Positions 43,185 through 51,379 of a DNA stretch of 60,798 nucleotides are shown here, in pieces (the stretch's first letter is position 1; the number at the start of each line of letters is the position of its first letter). The stretch is taken from contig JAFXXB010000033.1 in NCBI GenBank assembly GCA_017542465.1, positions 1 through 60,798 on the forward strand, given 5' to 3'. A program made the position numbers and the translations under genes. The notes beneath the pieces are model-generated. The model had not been told where the DNA came from and ran no database searches. It saw only the letters and a program-made list of their open reading frames with translations. This stretch comes from Bacilli bacterium (lineage in GTDB: Bacteria > Bacillota_I > Bacilli_A > RF39 > UBA660).

Positions 43185-43796
43185 ATGGCTGAAGAAGTAA
43201 AAGAAGTAGTAGAAACAACTGAAGAAGTTGTTGTTGAAGAAAAAACTGAAAAGAAACCTGAAAGAAAATCTGAAGGTAAAAGAGAATTTAGACCAAAAAG
43301 AAATTTTGAACCTAAAAAGAAATTATTAGACGAAAGAGTAATCGACCTTAAGAGAGTAACAAAAGTTACTAAAGGTGGTCGTCATATGAGATTCTCAGCT
43401 ACTATGGCTGTAGGTGATGGAAAAGGTTTAGTTGGAATTGGTTCAGGAAAAGCTAATGAAGCTCCAGAAGCAATTAAGAAAGCATTACAAGCTGCTAATA
43501 AGAATTTAGTTAAAATCTCATTAGTAGATAATAATAGAACTATACCACATGATGCTCATGGTACTTGTGGTAAGTCAAGTGTAATGATTAAACCTGCACC
43601 TAAAGGTACTGGAATCATCGCAGGTGGTGCTGCACGTGCTATCTTAGAGATTGTTGGTATTAAAGATGTAGTTGCTAAGAGTTTAGGATCAAATACAAAA
43701 GTTAATGTTGCTAAAGCTACTTTAGAAGCATTACAATCAGAACGTACTCCAGAAAGAATTGCTGAGTTACGTGGTAAGAAAGTTGAGGAGTTATAA
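43185..43796 (+). CDS. rpsE: 30S ribosomal protein S5 with charged N-terminal extension
   Basis: S5 takes part in decoding accuracy. The core starts near residue 45 ([26 protein letters not shown]), with [18 protein letters not shown] and [20 protein letters not shown] following. It is preceded by about 45 residues: an acidic [19 protein letters not shown] block, then a basic [18 protein letters not shown] block. The total of 203 compares with about 166 in Bacillus. SD TAGGAGGTG fixes the start. The next gene is rplO, with no rpmD between them. Confidence 0.97.
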   Translation: MAEEVKEVVETTEEVVVEEKTEKKPERKSEGKREFRPKRNFEPKKKLLDERVIDLKRVTKVTKGGRHMRFSATMAVGDGKGLVGIGSGKANEAPEAIKKALQAANKNLVKISLVDNNRTIPHDAHGTCGKSSVMIKPAPKGTGIIAGGAARAILEIVGIKDVVAKSLGSNTKVNVAKATLEALQSERTPERIAELRGKKVEEL

Positions 43797-43797
43797 T

Positions 43798-44238
43798 ATG
43801 AAGTTAAACGAATTAAGTAAATCTCCAGAGACTAAAGTAAGAAAAAGAGTAGGTCGTGGACAAGGTTCAGGGCTAGGTAAGACTGCAGGACGTGGAGAAA
43901 ACGGACAAAAGTCAAGATCAGGAGTTTCAATTAAACCTTGGTTTGAAGGTGGACAAACTTCATTATTCAAGAGACTTCCTAAGAGAGGTTTCAATAATGC
44001 TAAGTTTAGAAAGGAATATGCTGTAATCAACTTATCTGATTTAAACAGATTTGAAGATGGTACAGAAGTAACTCCAGAATTATTAATTGAAACTGGTATT
44101 ATTAAGAAACCTTTAGCTGGTATTAAAGTATTAGCTAATGGTAAATTAGAAAAGAAGGTTAATGTAAAAGCTCATAGATTCTCATCTACAGCTGTTACAA
44201 AGATAGAAGAATTAGGCGGAACAACAGAGGTGATTTAA
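43798..44238 (+). CDS. rplO: 50S ribosomal protein L15
   Basis: The 146-residue L15 is a late-assembly protein. [21 protein letters not shown] and [18 protein letters not shown], then [17 protein letters not shown], are conserved. The ATG at 43798 has TTGAGGAG upstream and lies one base after the rpsE stop. In nearly all Firmicutes rpmD would stand between rpsE and this gene. Confidence 0.98.
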   Translation: MKLNELSKSPETKVRKRVGRGQGSGLGKTAGRGENGQKSRSGVSIKPWFEGGQTSLFKRLPKRGFNNAKFRKEYAVINLSDLNRFEDGTEVTPELLIETGIIKKPLAGIKVLANGKLEKKVNVKAHRFSSTAVTKIEELGGTTEVI

Positions 44239-44239
44239 G

Positions 44240-45496
44240 ATGTTTTCAAATCTTAAAGGATTATTTACTCCTAGTAATAAAGATTTAAGAAAAAGAATCT
44301 ACTTCACTTTGTTTGTGCTAGCTATATTTGGACTAGGAACTAATATAATGGTTCCTGGTGCAAAACAAATTACAGAAAGCTTAGGATTCTTTGATTTATT
44401 GAATCTAATGAGTGGTGGTAGTTTAAGAACTTTTTCAATATTTTCGTTAGGAGTTATGCCATACATTACGGCATCAATCATAACGCAATTATTACAAATG
44501 GATATAATTCCTTATTTTAAAGAATTAAAAGAACAAGGGGCTACTGGTAGACAAAAGATAAATAGAATTAATAGATATTTAGGTATCTTATTCTCATTTG
44601 TACAAGGTTATATTTATTCTATAGCATTTATACAAGGAGATACAATGACTGTTGTTAAGACAACAATCATCTTAACTGCTGGTACATCCTTATTATTATG
44701 GCTAGCTGATGAAGTTACTAAAAAGGGTATAGGTAATGGTGTATCTTTATTCATCATGGCAGGTATCGTAAGAGACTTACCAAATACATTTACAAGTGCA
44801 TATGAACAATTAATAAATGGTAATTGGGTTGGTGTAGTATTATTTGCTGCATTCATACTTGCTTACTTATTTATCTTAGTTGGTGTTGTATATACTGAAA
44901 TTGCTGAAAGAAGAATACCAATTCAACATAGTACAAGAACATCTAGTTCTTATGCTAAAGAACAAGCTTATATGCCTTTAAAACTTAATTCTGCAAATGT
45001 TATGCCTGTAATATTTGCAAGTGCTTTAACTGCAATTCCATCATTAATTGCTGGATTTGTTAATAACGAAGCATTCAAGAGTTTTGTTGAAAACTATATT
45101 GTATATACTTCCTTAACAGGATTTATATTATATATTGTATTAATATTTGCATTTGGATATGTATATTCCTTAATGGAATTAAATCCAAAGGAAATGGCAG
45201 AGAATTTAGATAAGTCCAGAGCTTATGTTCCTGGTATTACACCTGGAGAAAAGACTCAAGCTTATTTCAAGGGTACTATTACAAGATTAACTGTTGTTGG
45301 TAGTGCTTCACTTGCAATATTAGCTGCTATTCCAATTATATTCACTAAATTATCTGGTCTATCTAGTTCAATTACATTAGGTGGAACTGGACTACTTATC
45401 GTAGTTGGTGTTGCACTTGAAACTTATAAACAACTTGAATCATCAATTGTTTCAAGAAGTTATGAAACTAGTTATAGGAGAAGAAGAAATAGATGA
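44240..45496 (+). CDS. secY: Protein translocase subunit SecY
   Basis: The 418-residue pore subunit of the Sec translocon, with ten membrane helices. LGVMPYITASIITQLLQM (helix 2 region), ADEVTKKGIGNGVSLFIMAGI and the cytoplasmic loops ERRIPIQHSTR and YVPGITPGEKTQAY are diagnostic. The start follows GAGGTGATT. The stop overlaps the adk start (ATGA). Confidence 0.98.
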   Translation: MFSNLKGLFTPSNKDLRKRIYFTLFVLAIFGLGTNIMVPGAKQITESLGFFDLLNLMSGGSLRTFSIFSLGVMPYITASIITQLLQMDIIPYFKELKEQGATGRQKINRINRYLGILFSFVQGYIYSIAFIQGDTMTVVKTTIILTAGTSLLLWLADEVTKKGIGNGVSLFIMAGIVRDLPNTFTSAYEQLINGNWVGVVLFAAFILAYLFILVGVVYTEIAERRIPIQHSTRTSSSYAKEQAYMPLKLNSANVMPVIFASALTAIPSLIAGFVNNEAFKSFVENYIVYTSLTGFILYIVLIFAFGYVYSLMELNPKEMAENLDKSRAYVPGITPGEKTQAYFKGTITRLTVVGSASLAILAAIPIIFTKLSGLSSSITLGGTGLLIVVGVALETYKQLESSIVSRSYETSYRRRRNR

Positions 45497-46140
45497 ATAT
45501 AATATTTGTGGCACCTCCCGCAGCTGGGAAGGGAACTCAAAGTAATTTACTAGTAGAGAAATATGGGTTAGCCCATATTTCCACTGGTGATTTATTAAGA
45601 GAAGAATCAAACTCAGGCAGTGAGTTGGGTAATAAGTTAAAAGTTGAATTAACAACTGGTAAACTTATATCTGATGAAATAGTAATTAATTTATTAAAAA
45701 ATAGATTAATGAAAGATGATATTAAAAATGGATTCATATTAGATGGCTATCCACGTAGTTTAGAACAAGCAAGATTACTTGAAGGTATACTAGACGAACT
45801 AAATATGAAAATCGATCATGTTTTATATTTAGATATGGATAAAGAGCTTGCTATGCATAGAGCATTAGGAAGACTAACTTGTCCAAAGTGTGGAAAAGGT
45901 TATAATAAATATGAAGAGGTAATGAAACCAAAGGTTGATGGCAAATGTGATGATTGTCACGTTGATCTAGAGTGTAGATCAGATGATAATGAAGAAACTT
46001 TCAACACTAGATTTGATACATACATAAATAATACACAACCTTTATTAGATTATTATAAAGAAAGAGAATTATTAACTGTTATCGATAACTCTGGTACTCC
46101 AGAAGAAACATTTAATAAGATTAAAGAAGTGATTATTTAA
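45493..46140 (+). CDS. adk: Adenylate kinase, zinc-containing LID type
   Basis: The 215-residue enzyme interconverts ATP plus AMP and 2 ADP. The P-loop is APPAAGKGTQ (Ala-Ala in place of the usual Gly-Ala), the AMP site has HISTGDLLRE, and LDGYPRSLEQA follows. The LID carries a CPKC pair and a CDDC pair (near residues 130-155), the zinc form common in Gram-positives. The start overlaps the secY stop by 4 bases. Confidence 0.98.
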   Translation: MNIIFVAPPAAGKGTQSNLLVEKYGLAHISTGDLLREESNSGSELGNKLKVELTTGKLISDEIVINLLKNRLMKDDIKNGFILDGYPRSLEQARLLEGILDELNMKIDHVLYLDMDKELAMHRALGRLTCPKCGKGYNKYEEVMKPKVDGKCDDCHVDLECRSDDNEETFNTRFDTYINNTQPLLDYYKERELLTVIDNSGTPEETFNKIKEVII

Positions 46141-46141
46141 G

Positions 46142-46891
46142 ATGATTAATATTTATAGTGATATAGAGATTAATAAAATTAAAAAAGCAGGTCATGTTAA
46201 CAAATTATGTCATGATTATTTGGCAAGTTTGATAAAACCTGGTATTTCAACAAAGTATTTAGATGATGAAGCTGGTAAGTTTATCGAATCACACGGTGGA
46301 ATTCCAGCATCAAAAGGATATGAAGGTTATCCTTGTAACATCTGTATATCATTGAATGAAGAAATCGTTCATGGTATAGGAAAAGATGATGTTATCCTTA
46401 AAGAAGGAGATATCATTACCTTCGATATAATGACTAAACTAGATGGTTATATAGCAGATTCTGCTACTACATGGCCAGTTGGTAAAGTCAATAAAGAAAA
46501 AGAGCACTTAATGTATCATACAAAAAGAGCTTTAGAGGTAGCATTGAAAGAAATCAAAGCTAGAGCACCAATAGGTAATTATTCAGCTAGAGTTCAACAA
46601 TATGCTGAAAAGCATGGATTATCAGTTCCACATGAAATAGGTGGACATGGTGTAGGAAAAGATGTACATGAAGATCCATTTATTCCAAACTATGGAAAAT
46701 ATGGTGAAGGTATGATTTTAAAATCAGGAATGGTTATAGCGTTAGAACCTATGCTAGTTACAGGTAATAGACATGTAGATATATTAGATGATGATTGGAC
46801 TATAGTAACAAAAGATGGTAGTCCATCAGCTCATTTTGAACATACAGTAGTTGTTAGAGATGACGGCTATGAAATACTTACAGGAGAGTAA
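46142..46891 (+). CDS. map: Methionine aminopeptidase, type I
   Basis: The 249-residue enzyme removes the initiator Met. The metal ligands are seen in ITFDIMTK (Asp), [10 protein letters not shown] (Asp), [12 protein letters not shown] (His) and ALEPML (Glu), with a final Glu in [10 protein letters not shown]. The N-terminal substrate His is in EEIVHGIGK. The order secY-adk-map-infA is standard for Firmicutes. It lies one base after adk. Confidence 0.98.
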   Translation: MINIYSDIEINKIKKAGHVNKLCHDYLASLIKPGISTKYLDDEAGKFIESHGGIPASKGYEGYPCNICISLNEEIVHGIGKDDVILKEGDIITFDIMTKLDGYIADSATTWPVGKVNKEKEHLMYHTKRALEVALKEIKARAPIGNYSARVQQYAEKHGLSVPHEIGGHGVGKDVHEDPFIPNYGKYGEGMILKSGMVIALEPMLVTGNRHVDILDDDWTIVTKDGSPSAHFEHTVVVRDDGYEILTGE

Positions 46892-46898
46892 AAAGAAT

Positions 46899-47111
46899 AT
46901 GGCGAAAGAACAAAAAATTGAAGTTGAAGGAAAAGTTCTAGATGTTACTCATGATATATATAGAGTAGAACTAGATAATGGAATGATTGTAGCAGCCCGT
47001 GTTTCTGGTAAAATACGTATGAACATGATCCGTATTTTAGCAGGTGACAGAGTTACAATTGAGTTGTCACCAACTGATTTAACACATGGGATTATAAAAT
47101 ATAGAAAGTAA
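46899..47111 (+). CDS. infA: Translation initiation factor IF-1
   Basis: The 70-residue S1-fold factor that binds the A-site during initiation. [21 protein letters not shown] and [31 protein letters not shown] match the family. The ATG at 46899 has GGAGAG upstream; a longer frame starts inside map. Confidence 0.97.
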   Translation: MAKEQKIEVEGKVLDVTHDIYRVELDNGMIVAARVSGKIRMNMIRILAGDRVTIELSPTDLTHGIIKYRK

Positions 47112-47126
47112 AATGGAGGTTTAATT

Positions 47127-47240
47127 ATGAAAGTAAGAGCATCTGTAAAACCAATCTGCCCAAAATGTAAAATAATTAAAAGAAAGGGCAAAATAAGAGT
47201 TATTTGTGAAAATCCAAAACACAAACAAGTTCAAGGTTAG
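47127..47240 (+). CDS. rpmJ: 50S ribosomal protein L36
   Basis: A 37-codon gene. The product starts [20 protein letters not shown] and ends NPKHKQVQG, with the zinc ligands C11, C14, C27 and H32, so it is the zinc-binding form. TGGAGG precedes the start. Its place between infA and rpsM is the standard one. Confidence 0.97.
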   Translation: MKVRASVKPICPKCKIIKRKGKIRVICENPKHKQVQG

Positions 47241-47251
47241 GAGGAAATTAA

Positions 47252-47617
47252 ATGGCACGTATTAAGAATATCGAATTACCTAAAACTAAATCATTATTTA
47301 TTGGTTTAACTGCTATCCATGGAATTGGACAAAGCACTGGTAAAAAGATTTGTGAAGCTGCAGGATTAGATCCTGATATGAAAGTACAAGATTTAACTTT
47401 AGACGATGAAGCTAAAATAAGAGCAGAAGTTGATAAATATCTTGTAGAAGGTGACTTAAGAAGAGAAGTTCAAATGAATATTAAGAATAAGATGGAAATC
47501 AATTCTTACCAAGGAACAAGACATAAAAAAGGTCTTCCTGTTCATGGACAAAGAACTTCAAGAAATGCTAGAACTCGTAAGGGTAAAGGTAAAGTAGTTG
47601 CTAATAAGAAGAAATAA
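47252..47617 (+). CDS. rpsM: 30S ribosomal protein S13
   Basis: The 121-residue S13 forms bridges to the large subunit and touches the P-site tRNA with its tail. [21 protein letters not shown] (helix-hairpin-helix), [36 protein letters not shown] and the basic end are conserved. SD AGGAGG. Confidence 0.98.
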   Translation: MARIKNIELPKTKSLFIGLTAIHGIGQSTGKKICEAAGLDPDMKVQDLTLDDEAKIRAEVDKYLVEGDLRREVQMNIKNKMEINSYQGTRHKKGLPVHGQRTSRNARTRKGKGKVVANKKK

Positions 47618-47635
47618 TAAATAGGAGGAAGAATT

Positions 47636-48019
47636 ATGGCTTATAATAGAAGAAAAAGAAAAGTTAAAAAGAATATACCTGAAGCACAAGCTCATATTTC
47701 TACAACATTTAATAACACATTAGTTACTATCACTGATAAAGATGGTAACACAATAAGCTGGGCTTCATCAGGAACTATCGGATATAAAGGATCAAAGAAG
47801 AAAACATCTTATGCTGCTGGTTTAGCTGCTGAATCTGCTGGTAAAGCTGCTCAAGAATGTGGCGTTGTAAAAGTTGATGTTTTTGTTAAAGGATTAGGTG
47901 GAGGAAGAGAAACTGCTATTCGTTCACTACAAGCAATAGGTTTAGAAATTACATCTATTACTGATGAAACACCTGTACCACATAATGGTTGTAGACCACC
48001 AAAAAGACCAAGAAATTAA
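47636..48019 (+). CDS. rpsK: 30S ribosomal protein S11
   Basis: The 127-residue S11 lies on the platform near the E-site. [20 protein letters not shown], the loop [23 protein letters not shown] and the end [18 protein letters not shown] are diagnostic. SD AGGAGG. Confidence 0.98.
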   Translation: MAYNRRKRKVKKNIPEAQAHISTTFNNTLVTITDKDGNTISWASSGTIGYKGSKKKTSYAAGLAAESAGKAAQECGVVKVDVFVKGLGGGRETAIRSLQAIGLEITSITDETPVPHNGCRPPKRPRN

Positions 48020-48043
48020 TAATTAAGTGAAAAGGAGTATATT

Positions 48044-48985
48044 ATGAATTTTGAAAAACCAGAATACGAAATAACTGAATATGATCAAAAGAAAAATTAT
48101 GGGAAGTTTGTTATCAAACCACTTGAAAGAGGATTTGGTATCACTTTAGGAAATGCATTAAGAAGAGTTATGTTATCTTCTATGCCTGGATCTGCTGTTA
48201 CTAGCGTTAAGATTGAAGGCGTTATGCATGAATTCCAAAAGATCGATGGAATTAAAGAAGACGTTATGAACATTGTTCTTAACATTAAATCATTAGTTGT
48301 TAAGAATTATTCAAATGATACAAAGGTTATGCATTTATCTGCATCAAAAGAAGGCGTAGTTACTGCTGCTGACATTGAACATGATGCTGATATCGAAATT
48401 GTAAATCCTGAACTTGTTATTTGTAATTTAGTTAAAGGTGGAAAAATCGACATGGAACTTACTGTTAATAACGGTAGAGGATATGTTGATGCAAAAGAAA
48501 ATAAGAGATTAATGGGTGGAGACATCCCTGGTGTTATACCAGTAGATTCAAATTATAGTCCAATTGAAAAAGTTTTACCTGAAGTTGATCCAACACGTGT
48601 TGGTCAAAATGAAAACTTTGATAAATTAACTATGTATGTATATACAAATGGATCTATGACTCCAGAAGAAGCTATGGCTTTAGCTGGTAAAATCTTAATT
48701 GAACATTTCATGGTTATAACTGACTTAAATGAAATTGCTGATAAGACAGGTATAATGGCAGAAAAGAAAGTTGATACTATTACTAAGACTTTAGAAACTC
48801 CTATTGAAGAAATAGAATTCTCTGTAAGAGCTTATAACTGCTTAAAGAGAGCTAATATCAATACAATGCAAGATTTAATTGATATGAGTGAAAATGAAGT
48901 TGCTAAGATTAGAAACTTAGGAAAGAAATCATTAAAAGAAGTTTTAGATAAAGTAGCTGAAATGGGACTAAAGTTCCACGAATAA
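48044..48985 (+). CDS. rpoA: RNA polymerase alpha subunit
   Basis: The 313-residue alpha subunit. The N-terminal assembly domain has GFGITLGNALRRVMLSSMPGSAV. The C-terminal domain (from about residue 245) has ETPIEEIEFSVRAYNCLKRANI and RNLGKKSLKEVLDKVAEMGL, the helices that bind UP-element DNA and activators. Normal length. Confidence 0.98.
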   Translation: MNFEKPEYEITEYDQKKNYGKFVIKPLERGFGITLGNALRRVMLSSMPGSAVTSVKIEGVMHEFQKIDGIKEDVMNIVLNIKSLVVKNYSNDTKVMHLSASKEGVVTAADIEHDADIEIVNPELVICNLVKGGKIDMELTVNNGRGYVDAKENKRLMGGDIPGVIPVDSNYSPIEKVLPEVDPTRVGQNENFDKLTMYVYTNGSMTPEEAMALAGKILIEHFMVITDLNEIADKTGIMAEKKVDTITKTLETPIEEIEFSVRAYNCLKRANINTMQDLIDMSENEVAKIRNLGKKSLKEVLDKVAEMGLKFHE

Positions 48986-49017
48986 TATAAAAGAAATTAA
49001 GTAAGGAGGTTACTATA

Positions 49018-49359
49018 ATGTACAGAAAATTATCAAGAGAATCTAGAATTAGAAGAAGTATGTTAGCCGGAATTACTAAAGATGTTATTATGAACGAAGG
49101 TGTTACTACTACTGAAGCAAGAGCTAAAGAAGTAAGAAAATTCGTTGATAAGATGATTACTTATGGAAAAGATGGATCTTTAGTTGCAAGAAGAAAAGCT
49201 TTAGCTTTCTTACATAACGATAAAGATGTAGTTAATAAAGTATTTAATGAATTAGCTCCTCGTTATGCTGAAAGAAATGGTGGATATACTAGAATTATTA
49301 AATTAACTGAAAGAAAAGGCGATGACGCTTTAACAGTAAGACTTGAATTAGTTGACTAA
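49018..49359 (+). CDS. rplQ: 50S ribosomal protein L17
   Basis: The 113-residue L17. [22 protein letters not shown] and the C-terminal [23 protein letters not shown] are conserved. Last gene of the cluster; the ecfA transport genes that follow in many Firmicutes are absent. A strong terminator overlaps the stop. Confidence 0.98.
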   Translation: MYRKLSRESRIRRSMLAGITKDVIMNEGVTTTEARAKEVRKFVDKMITYGKDGSLVARRKALAFLHNDKDVVNKVFNELAPRYAERNGGYTRIIKLTERKGDDALTVRLELVD

Positions 49360-49372
49360 TCAAGTCTTTTTC
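49339..49372 (+). terminator. Terminator of the S10-spc-alpha cluster
   Basis: AGACTTG / CAAGTCT plus, across a bulged A, ATTAG / CTAAT: 12 pairs, loop TTGA, then a T-rich run. It is one of the most stable terminators in the window. Confidence 0.92.
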
Positions 49373-49386
49373 TTTTTATTCATTTA

Positions 49387-49395
49387 TGGTATATT
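49387..49395 (+). promoter_or_regulatory. Extended -10 promoter for the zinc-ribbon membrane protein gene
   Basis: TGGTATATT, 24 bases before the start codon, shortly after the cluster terminator. Confidence 0.5.
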
Positions 49396-49419
49396 TAATA
49401 ATAGAAATGAGGTATAAAT

Positions 49420-50271
49420 ATGAAAAAGTGTCCTAGTTGTAATACACAAGTAGATGAAAAAAATAAATTTTGTATTAACTGTGGTGCTCCATTAACTGAA
49501 GTAAAAAAGGAAGAAGTTAAAGAAGAACCAAAGAAAGAAGAAGTAAAGGTAGAAGAACCTAAAAAGGAAGAAATAAAAGTTGAAGTAACTAAAACTCCAT
49601 CAAGTGGTGAAGGCTTTGGTACTGCATCGTTAATATTAGGTATAATATCATTAGTATTATCATTTACTACTTGGTTAATTATTCCAATTTTCCTTGTTGT
49701 AATAACTATCGTAGTTGGTTTAATACTAGGTATTATTAACTTAGCTAAAGGTGGAAAGAAGTTTGCTGGTTTAATATTAAATGGTATATCAATTGTAACT
49801 GGTATTGCATCTTTTGTAATATTCTATGTATTTGTTATATCTTTAGGTTTATTCTCAGCATTTGATTATCTTCAAGATTATTCTTATACAACTAAATCAA
49901 TAACTAAATATCAAGCTAATCCAGTAGCTGGTTTTTATAAGTGTTCATCATCATCTAATGTGAGTGCTGATAATTACACATCTAAATTAGATTTATATTC
50001 AAGTAAAAACTTCACTTGGACATATGTTAATGAAAATGGCATTGTTAAAGGAACTTATACTTACAGTGATGTAGAAAAGGATACTGAATTAGCTAATACA
50101 AATTATTACAAATTAGTTATGACAAGTAATTCTATTACTCAAAATGGTAAAGAGGTAACTGGAACTAAGGAAAACACTTATGAAATGGGTATAGATACAT
50201 CTGGTAAGAAGAAATCATTAGTTATGATAAATGAAAAGTCATATACAATGTATTATTGTATAGAATCTTAA
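49420..50271 (+). CDS. Zinc-ribbon, two-helix membrane protein with extracytoplasmic domain
   Basis: A 283-residue protein. Residues 3-22 form a zinc ribbon (CPSC and CINC). A Lys/Glu repeat (EEVK, EEPKKEE) runs to about residue 55. A DUF4190-like membrane region (GTASLILGIISLVLS and LGIINLAKGGKKFAGLILNGISIVTG) spans about 67-150. The last 110 residues are Ser/Tyr/Thr-rich and probably outside the cell, with a KYQANPVAGFYKC start. The protein at 12377 has a similar plan (cytoplasmic zinc ribbon, membrane, outer domain). Function unknown. Confidence 0.7.
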   Translation: MKKCPSCNTQVDEKNKFCINCGAPLTEVKKEEVKEEPKKEEVKVEEPKKEEIKVEVTKTPSSGEGFGTASLILGIISLVLSFTTWLIIPIFLVVITIVVGLILGIINLAKGGKKFAGLILNGISIVTGIASFVIFYVFVISLGLFSAFDYLQDYSYTTKSITKYQANPVAGFYKCSSSSNVSADNYTSKLDLYSSKNFTWTYVNENGIVKGTYTYSDVEKDTELANTNYYKLVMTSNSITQNGKEVTGTKENTYEMGIDTSGKKKSLVMINEKSYTMYYCIES

Positions 50272-50281
50272 AAGTGATAAT

Positions 50282-50533
50282 ATGAAAAAAAGTGAACAAT
50301 GTAGAATAGGTTTTTATATAGTATTAATAAATATAATATTAATATTATTTATGTTTACATCTAAACAATTTGATAATGTATATTTTATAATATCTATTGC
50401 TTCATCAATAATAGCTATTATTATTAATTTTCAAGTAATGTTATTATATAAAAATATATTTAATATTATTACTTTTATAATTAATATATTAATATCAAAT
50501 GGATTAATTATTTATTTTATATTTTTTAAATAA
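50282..50533 (+). CDS. Small membrane protein of unknown function
   Basis: An 83-residue protein that is almost entirely hydrophobic, with about three membrane helices (near residues 10-24, 29-52 and 58-81). It begins 10 bases after the previous gene with a weak SD (AAGTGAT) and shares its terminator, so the two are probably co-transcribed. No family is recognised. Confidence 0.6.
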   Translation: MKKSEQCRIGFYIVLINIILILFMFTSKQFDNVYFIISIASSIIAIIINFQVMLLYKNIFNIITFIINILISNGLIIYFIFFK

Positions 50534-50534
50534 T

Positions 50535-50562
50535 AAGGTAAGTTATATTAACTTATCTTTTT
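50535..50562 (+). terminator. Intrinsic terminator after the small membrane protein gene
   Basis: AAGGTAAGTTA / TAACTTATCTT stem with one G-U pair and loop TAT, then T5. Confidence 0.85.
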
Positions 50563-50566
50563 ATTA

Positions 50567-50575
50567 TGATATAAT
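50567..50575 (+). promoter_or_regulatory. Extended -10 promoter for the prepilin peptidase gene
   Basis: TGATATAAT, 30 bases before the start codon; no -35 seen. Confidence 0.6.
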
Positions 50576-50605
50576 TAATATGGTGAAATAATAGGAGGAA
50601 ACATC

Positions 50606-51379
50606 ATGGTTTATATAGCTTTATTTGTTGTTGGTTCACTTGTTGGTATGTTTAGCTATTATATTGAAAATAGACTATGTAATGGAGAATCAATTGTTAA
50701 ACCTGGATTTCATTGTGAAAATTGTAATCATAGATTAAGCTGGTATGAATCAATTCCAGTTGTGTCTTATATATTATTACAAGGCAAATGTAAAAAGTGT
50801 AAGATTAAGCTATCTAAGGAATATATAATATATGAGATACTAGCTGGTATTTTATTTCCGCTATCATATTATTTATATGGATTTTCATCTGAGTTTTTTA
50901 TAATGATTTTACTATTTACTTTATTAGTAAATATATATATAACTGATTTTAAATATATGATTATACATATTATTCCTATTATAATAACTATAGTTGGAAT
51001 AATATTAACTTATTTAATATCTTCAGGATTATTATTTACAACTATGTATATATTATTATATTTATATGATGGAATATTTATATTCTTAATATTATTAGGA
51101 ATTAAATTACTTGGTAATATTATTTTAAAAAAAGAAACGTTTGGATGGGGAGATATATTATTATCTATTATTGCTGGATTATTATTTGGTTTTAAAGGTG
51201 GCTTGGTATTTATTATTATTTCTTTAATATTAGCTTTACCTTATGGAATAATAAATAAAGTGTTAAATAAAAAGATAAAGATGCCTTTTGGACCTTTTAT
51301 GGTTACATCTATGTGTTTATTATATATTTTTTATTCAAATATAAGTGAATTATTATCTATTATAGGAGTGAGTATATGA
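50606..51379 (+). CDS. Prepilin peptidase (A24 family)
   Basis: A 257-residue membrane aspartic protease that cleaves and N-methylates type IV prepilins (PilD/ComC). The N-terminal methylase domain has the zinc pairs CENC and CKKC (residues 35-75) around LSWYESIPVVSYILLQGKC. The two catalytic Asp residues are in TDFKYMIIH and in the GxGD-like FGWGDILLS. About seven membrane helices. No pilin or pilus ATPase genes are in the window. The stop overlaps the next gene by 4 bases. Confidence 0.92.
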   Translation: MVYIALFVVGSLVGMFSYYIENRLCNGESIVKPGFHCENCNHRLSWYESIPVVSYILLQGKCKKCKIKLSKEYIIYEILAGILFPLSYYLYGFSSEFFIMILLFTLLVNIYITDFKYMIIHIIPIIITIVGIILTYLISSGLLFTTMYILLYLYDGIFIFLILLGIKLLGNIILKKETFGWGDILLSIIAGLLFGFKGGLVFIIISLILALPYGIINKVLNKKIKMPFGPFMVTSMCLLYIFYSNISELLSIIGVSI

